Shown piece by piece: positions 5,984 to 8,489 of a stretch of 8,489 bases of DNA. Position 1 is the first letter of the stretch, and every line of letters starts with the position of its first letter. A program made the translations under genes and the position numbers. Origin of the DNA: Arenicella sp. (GTDB lineage: Bacteria > Pseudomonadota > Gammaproteobacteria > Arenicellales > Arenicellaceae); contig JAHHOC010000503.1 in the NCBI GenBank assembly GCA_018677115.1, forward strand, positions 1 to 8,489, read 5' to 3'. The notes beneath the pieces were generated by a model. It worked only from the letters and a program-made list of their open reading frames with translations, had not been told where the DNA came from and did not search any database.

Positions 5984-7225
5984 ATGATCATAAAAAACTC
6001 TGACAAACCATGGGATGCGGTCTGGTTTAACGCGCGTCTAGCCACCATGGCTAGCGGAGCACAGCCATATGGGCTGCTTGAGAACGCGGCTGTTGGGGTG
6101 CGCAACGGCCGCATCGAATGGATTGGTGATACTGACCAATTGCCCCACGCGGTGTTAAATAACTGCCCTCAGCAAGTGGACTGTAAAGGATTGCTGGTTA
6201 CCCCCGGGTTGATTGATTGCCACACCCACCTGGTGTACGGCGGCAACCGCACAAATGAATTTGAGCAGCGCTTAAACGGTGTGAGCTACGAGCAAATCTC
6301 CCGGGCCGGAGGCGGCATCGCCGCCACCGTCGCCGCCACCCGCGCTGCCTCAGCAGCAGAGCTTCTGGAAGCAGCACGCGGCAGGCTGGAGGGCTTACTC
6401 GCTGAAGGCTTGACCACTGTGGAAATTAAATCCGGCTACGGATTGAACCTGCCGGATGAACTGAAAATATTGCGTGTTGCACGACAGCTGGGCGAAGAAT
6501 ATCCGTTAGAAGTGGTAACCACTTTTCTGGGAGCACATGCAACACCGCCGGAGTACCAGAACCGTGAAGAAGACTATATTGATCTGGTCTGTGACCAGAT
6601 ATTACCGGCTGTAGCTGATGAGAACCTTGCTGACGCAGTTGATGCCTTCTGCGAAAACATTGCCTTCACGCCACAACAGGTGAGCAGGGTATTCGACGCT
6701 GCCGGTTACCACAAACTGCCGGTTAAACTTCATGCTGAACAGCTAAGTGACAGCAAAGGTGCTGTGCTGGCAAGCTCCTATGGTGCATTGTCGGTTGACC
6801 ATCTTGAGTATCTGACCGAACAGGACGTGGCAAAGCTAGCCGCCAGTAATACCGTGGCAGTTCTGTTGCCCGGCGCCTTTTACTTCCTGTCGGAGACCAA
6901 ATTGCCACCGGTCGATGCCCTGAGAGAACACAATGTAGCCATTGCCATTGCCAGCGACAGCAACCCCGGGAGTTCACCGGTCGGTTCCCTGCTGTTAATG
7001 CTGAACATGGCATGCACCTTATTCAAACTGACACCTGAGGAAGCCCTGGCGGGGGTAACCCGTAATGCTGCACGGGCCCTGGGCCGGGGCGATAGAATCG
7101 GCACGCTGGAAGTGGGCAAGCAGGCCGACATGGTGCTATGGCGTATATCTGACCCCGCTGAATTAAGCTACCGGATCGGCGGCAACCCATGCAATCAAGT
7201 TATGTACCGGGGAAAGCCGAGATGA
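5984..7225 (+). CDS. hutI: Imidazolonepropionase
   Basis: A 413-residue cytoplasmic amidohydrolase that opens the imidazolone ring of 4-imidazolone-5-propanoate to give N-formimidoyl-L-glutamate, the substrate of HutF. Metal and substrate residues align with those described for the Bacillus subtilis enzyme: His80 and His82 in GLIDCHTHLVYGGNR, Arg89, Tyr152 in EIKSGYGL, His185 in GAHATP, His250 in KLHAEQLS, His273 in SVDHLEYL, and Asp325 in SDSNPGSSP. The ATG at 5984 directly follows an in-frame TAA (5981-5983), so no longer start exists. No Shine-Dalgarno sequence precedes it, suggesting weak or leader-dependent initiation. It is the first gene of the plus-strand operon and overlaps hutC by four bases (ATGA). 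Confidence 0.97.
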   Translation: MIIKNSDKPWDAVWFNARLATMASGAQPYGLLENAAVGVRNGRIEWIGDTDQLPHAVLNNCPQQVDCKGLLVTPGLIDCHTHLVYGGNRTNEFEQRLNGVSYEQISRAGGGIAATVAATRAASAAELLEAARGRLEGLLAEGLTTVEIKSGYGLNLPDELKILRVARQLGEEYPLEVVTTFLGAHATPPEYQNREEDYIDLVCDQILPAVADENLADAVDAFCENIAFTPQQVSRVFDAAGYHKLPVKLHAEQLSDSKGAVLASSYGALSVDHLEYLTEQDVAKLAASNTVAVLLPGAFYFLSETKLPPVDALREHNVAIAIASDSNPGSSPVGSLLLMLNMACTLFKLTPEEALAGVTRNAARALGRGDRIGTLEVGKQADMVLWRISDPAELSYRIGGNPCNQVMYRGKPR

Positions 7226-7974
7226 GCATCGAAGTTACTAAAATGCAGTTGTCGGGTGATACCAGTGTGCCGATGTATCAGCAGATCAAAAACGCCATTA
7301 GCGCCAAAATCAACGACGGTGAGTGGCAGCCGGGGCAGATGATTCCCTCTGAAAACAGGCTTGCGGAAGATCTCGGCGTGAGCCGGATGACAATCAATAG
7401 GCCACTTCGTGAGTTAACCACAGAGGGCCTGCTGAAGCGTGTGCATGGCTTGGGCACATTTGTCGCCGAACCTCCGCGGCACGCACACCTGATTGAACTG
7501 CGTTCGATAGCGGAAGAAATAAAAGCACTCGGTAAGACGCATAGCGCAGAGATTCTGACCCTCACTGAAGTAGCGGCTGATGAGGCGCTGGCGGAGCGCA
7601 TGAATGTAAAACCTGGGGCGACACTGTTTCACATTGTGGTGATTCACTACCAGGATGAGTTGCCTATGCAGCTTGAGTCGCGCTATGTGAATCCGGCAAT
7701 CGTGCCCGACTTTTTGCAGGTGGACTTTGAGCACACTACGCCAACGGATTATCTGATGAGCCAGTTGCGCCCTGACGAATTGGAACACGTGGTGCAGGCC
7801 ATTATGCCGGATGATTCCATTGCTGCACACCTGGCCATACCGCTGTCAGAACCATGTCTCAAATTAAAGCGGCGCACATGGAAAAATGATCACATTGTCA
7901 CCTCCGCAGAATTGATCTACCCCAGTAGCCGCTATGACCTAGGGGCACGTTATTCACCCGCGTTACCGCGTTGA
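7222..7974 (+). CDS. hutC: Histidine utilisation repressor, GntR family (HutC)
   Basis: A 250-residue repressor of the GntR/HutC subfamily. Residues about 16-83 form the winged helix-turn-helix (PMYQQIKNAI, PGQMIPSENRLAEDLGVSRMTINR, GLLKRVHGLGTFV). Residues about 88-245 form the UTRA ligand domain, which in HutC proteins binds urocanate; it ends in a typical SAELIYPSSRYDLGARY segment. I chose ATG 7222 over the in-frame ATG at 7189: it overlaps the hutI stop as ATGA, has a GGGGA about nine bases upstream, and gives the usual family N-terminus, while the longer form adds 11 residues read from within hutI. Pro61 in INRPLREL, where Ala is common, is an unusual residue next to the DNA-reading helix. 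Position inside the operon implies negative autoregulation through the operator at 5916-5929. Confidence 0.94.
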   Translation: MSIEVTKMQLSGDTSVPMYQQIKNAISAKINDGEWQPGQMIPSENRLAEDLGVSRMTINRPLRELTTEGLLKRVHGLGTFVAEPPRHAHLIELRSIAEEIKALGKTHSAEILTLTEVAADEALAERMNVKPGATLFHIVVIHYQDELPMQLESRYVNPAIVPDFLQVDFEHTTPTDYLMSQLRPDELEHVVQAIMPDDSIAAHLAIPLSEPCLKLKRRTWKNDHIVTSAELIYPSSRYDLGARYSPALPR

Positions 7975-8032
7975 ATAAATATACCGAATTAACAAACTAC
8001 GTTCTATTTATAACCAAATCCAGGATACCAAA
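7975..8032 (+). other. AT-rich hutC-hutU spacer with hutU ribosome binding site
   Basis: The only sizeable gap within the plus-strand operon (58 bp). It is AT-rich, with a weak inverted pair ATAAATA/TATTTAT (7975-7981 and 8006-8012) separated by a 24-nt loop, too weak to call a terminator. AGGA near 8022-8025, seven bases before the ATG, is the clearest Shine-Dalgarno in the hut cluster. I see no HutC operator or convincing promoter, so hutU is probably co-transcribed with hutI and hutC. Confidence 0.5.
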
Positions 8033-8489
8033 ATGAGCAACAAGACCCGACGCGATCCCGCCAGGCACATCCGTGCTCCGCGGGGAACAGAACTCAACTG
8101 CAAGAGCTGGTTGACCGAGGCACCCTATCGGATGCTGCAGAACAATCTTGACGCTGAAGTAGCTGAACGGCCGGAAGAACTGGTTGTCTATGGGGGCATA
8201 GGCCGCGCTGCACGAAATTGGGAAGCCTTCGACGATATTCTGGCGATTCTCGAAAACATGGAAGATAACGAAAGCTTGTGTGTTCAATCCGGTAAGCCGG
8301 TGGGCGTATTCCAAACTCACGTAGACGCGCCGCGGGTGTTAATTGCCAATTCCAACCTGGTACCGAACTGGTCGAATTGGGAGCACTTTAACCAATTGGA
8401 TAAGAACGATTTGATGATGTATGGACAAATGACTGCCGGCAGTTGGATATATATCGGCTCGCAGGGCATCGTACAGGGAACCTATGAGA
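8033..8489 (+). CDS. hutU: Urocanate hydratase, 3' end beyond window
   Basis: The first 152 residues of urocanase, the NAD-dependent cytoplasmic enzyme that adds water to urocanate to form imidazolonepropionate, the substrate of HutI. Recognisable family blocks are the start region [55 protein letters not shown], and [19 protein letters not shown] at the window edge. The full family is about 550-560 residues, so roughly three quarters, including the NAD-binding centre and active-site cysteine, lies outside. The frame is open to the last base. It follows hutC and is preceded by an AGGA ribosome site. Confidence 0.97.
   Translation, partial: MSNKTRRDPARHIRAPRGTELNCKSWLTEAPYRMLQNNLDAEVAERPEELVVYGGIGRAARNWEAFDDILAILENMEDNESLCVQSGKPVGVFQTHVDAPRVLIANSNLVPNWSNWEHFNQLDKNDLMMYGQMTAGSWIYIGSQGIVQGTYE

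Noticed and set aside
7189..7221. Longer HutC start at ATG 7189
   Set aside because: It adds 11 residues that lie inside the hutI coding end and are absent from the usual family N-terminus. ATG 7222 has a better ribosome site and an ATGA overlap with hutI.
7414..7830. 138-codon open frame on the minus strand
   Set aside because: It is antisense to hutC and has no recognisable domain; this is a shadow frame.
7975..8012. Inverted pair ATAAATA/TATTTAT between hutC and hutU as a terminator
   Set aside because: The stem is seven A/T pairs around a 24-nt loop with no T-tract; it is too weak, and hutU belongs to the same pathway.
7997..8320. 107-codon minus-strand open frame at the hutU start
   Set aside because: It is antisense to a clearly recognisable urocanase frame and has no domain signature of its own.

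Overview
The window carries most of a histidine-utilisation (hut) cluster from a Gram-negative bacterium. A gammaproteobacterium, possibly marine, is my best inference from the protein style, the HutF-type pathway, a HutC repressor, and a periplasmic PQQ-dependent dehydrogenase. I could not search a database, so the taxonomy is tentative.

Layout: positions 1-803 (minus) hold the N-terminal ~267 residues of a PQQ-dependent alcohol dehydrogenase that looks like a lipoprotein. It is divergent from a secreted M20 metallopeptidase (967-2373, plus). The peptidase's stop codon directly abuts the stop codon of a minus-strand operon read hutF (5854-4484) -> hutH (4487-2958) -> peptide deformylase-like gene (2949-2374). 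A 129-bp divergent control region (5855-5983) separates this from a plus-strand operon hutI (5984-7225) -> hutC (7222-7974) -> hutU (from 8033, cut by the window end).

Pathway: HutH deaminates histidine to urocanate. HutU hydrates urocanate to imidazolonepropionate. HutI opens the ring to formimidoylglutamate. HutF deiminates that to N-formylglutamate. The last step, release of formate and glutamate, is normally done by HutG (N-formylglutamate deformylase), and no hutG is visible here. The gene in its place, 8 bp downstream of hutH, is a peptide-deformylase-family protein with all three catalytic motifs intact. The most interesting hypothesis in the window is that this protein performs or assists the terminal deformylation. 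An unseen hutG beyond hutU or elsewhere in the genome would weaken it.

Regulation: the hutF/hutI intergenic region has a near-perfect HutC-type palindrome with core TGTATATACA. It sits on the -35 elements of candidate promoters pointing both ways, so one operator could switch both operons. HutC is encoded inside the controlled operon, which implies autoregulation. A weaker GTATATAC match overlaps the candidate -10 of the PQQ dehydrogenase promoter. I saw no tRNA, rRNA, mobile element, CRISPR array or strong terminator.
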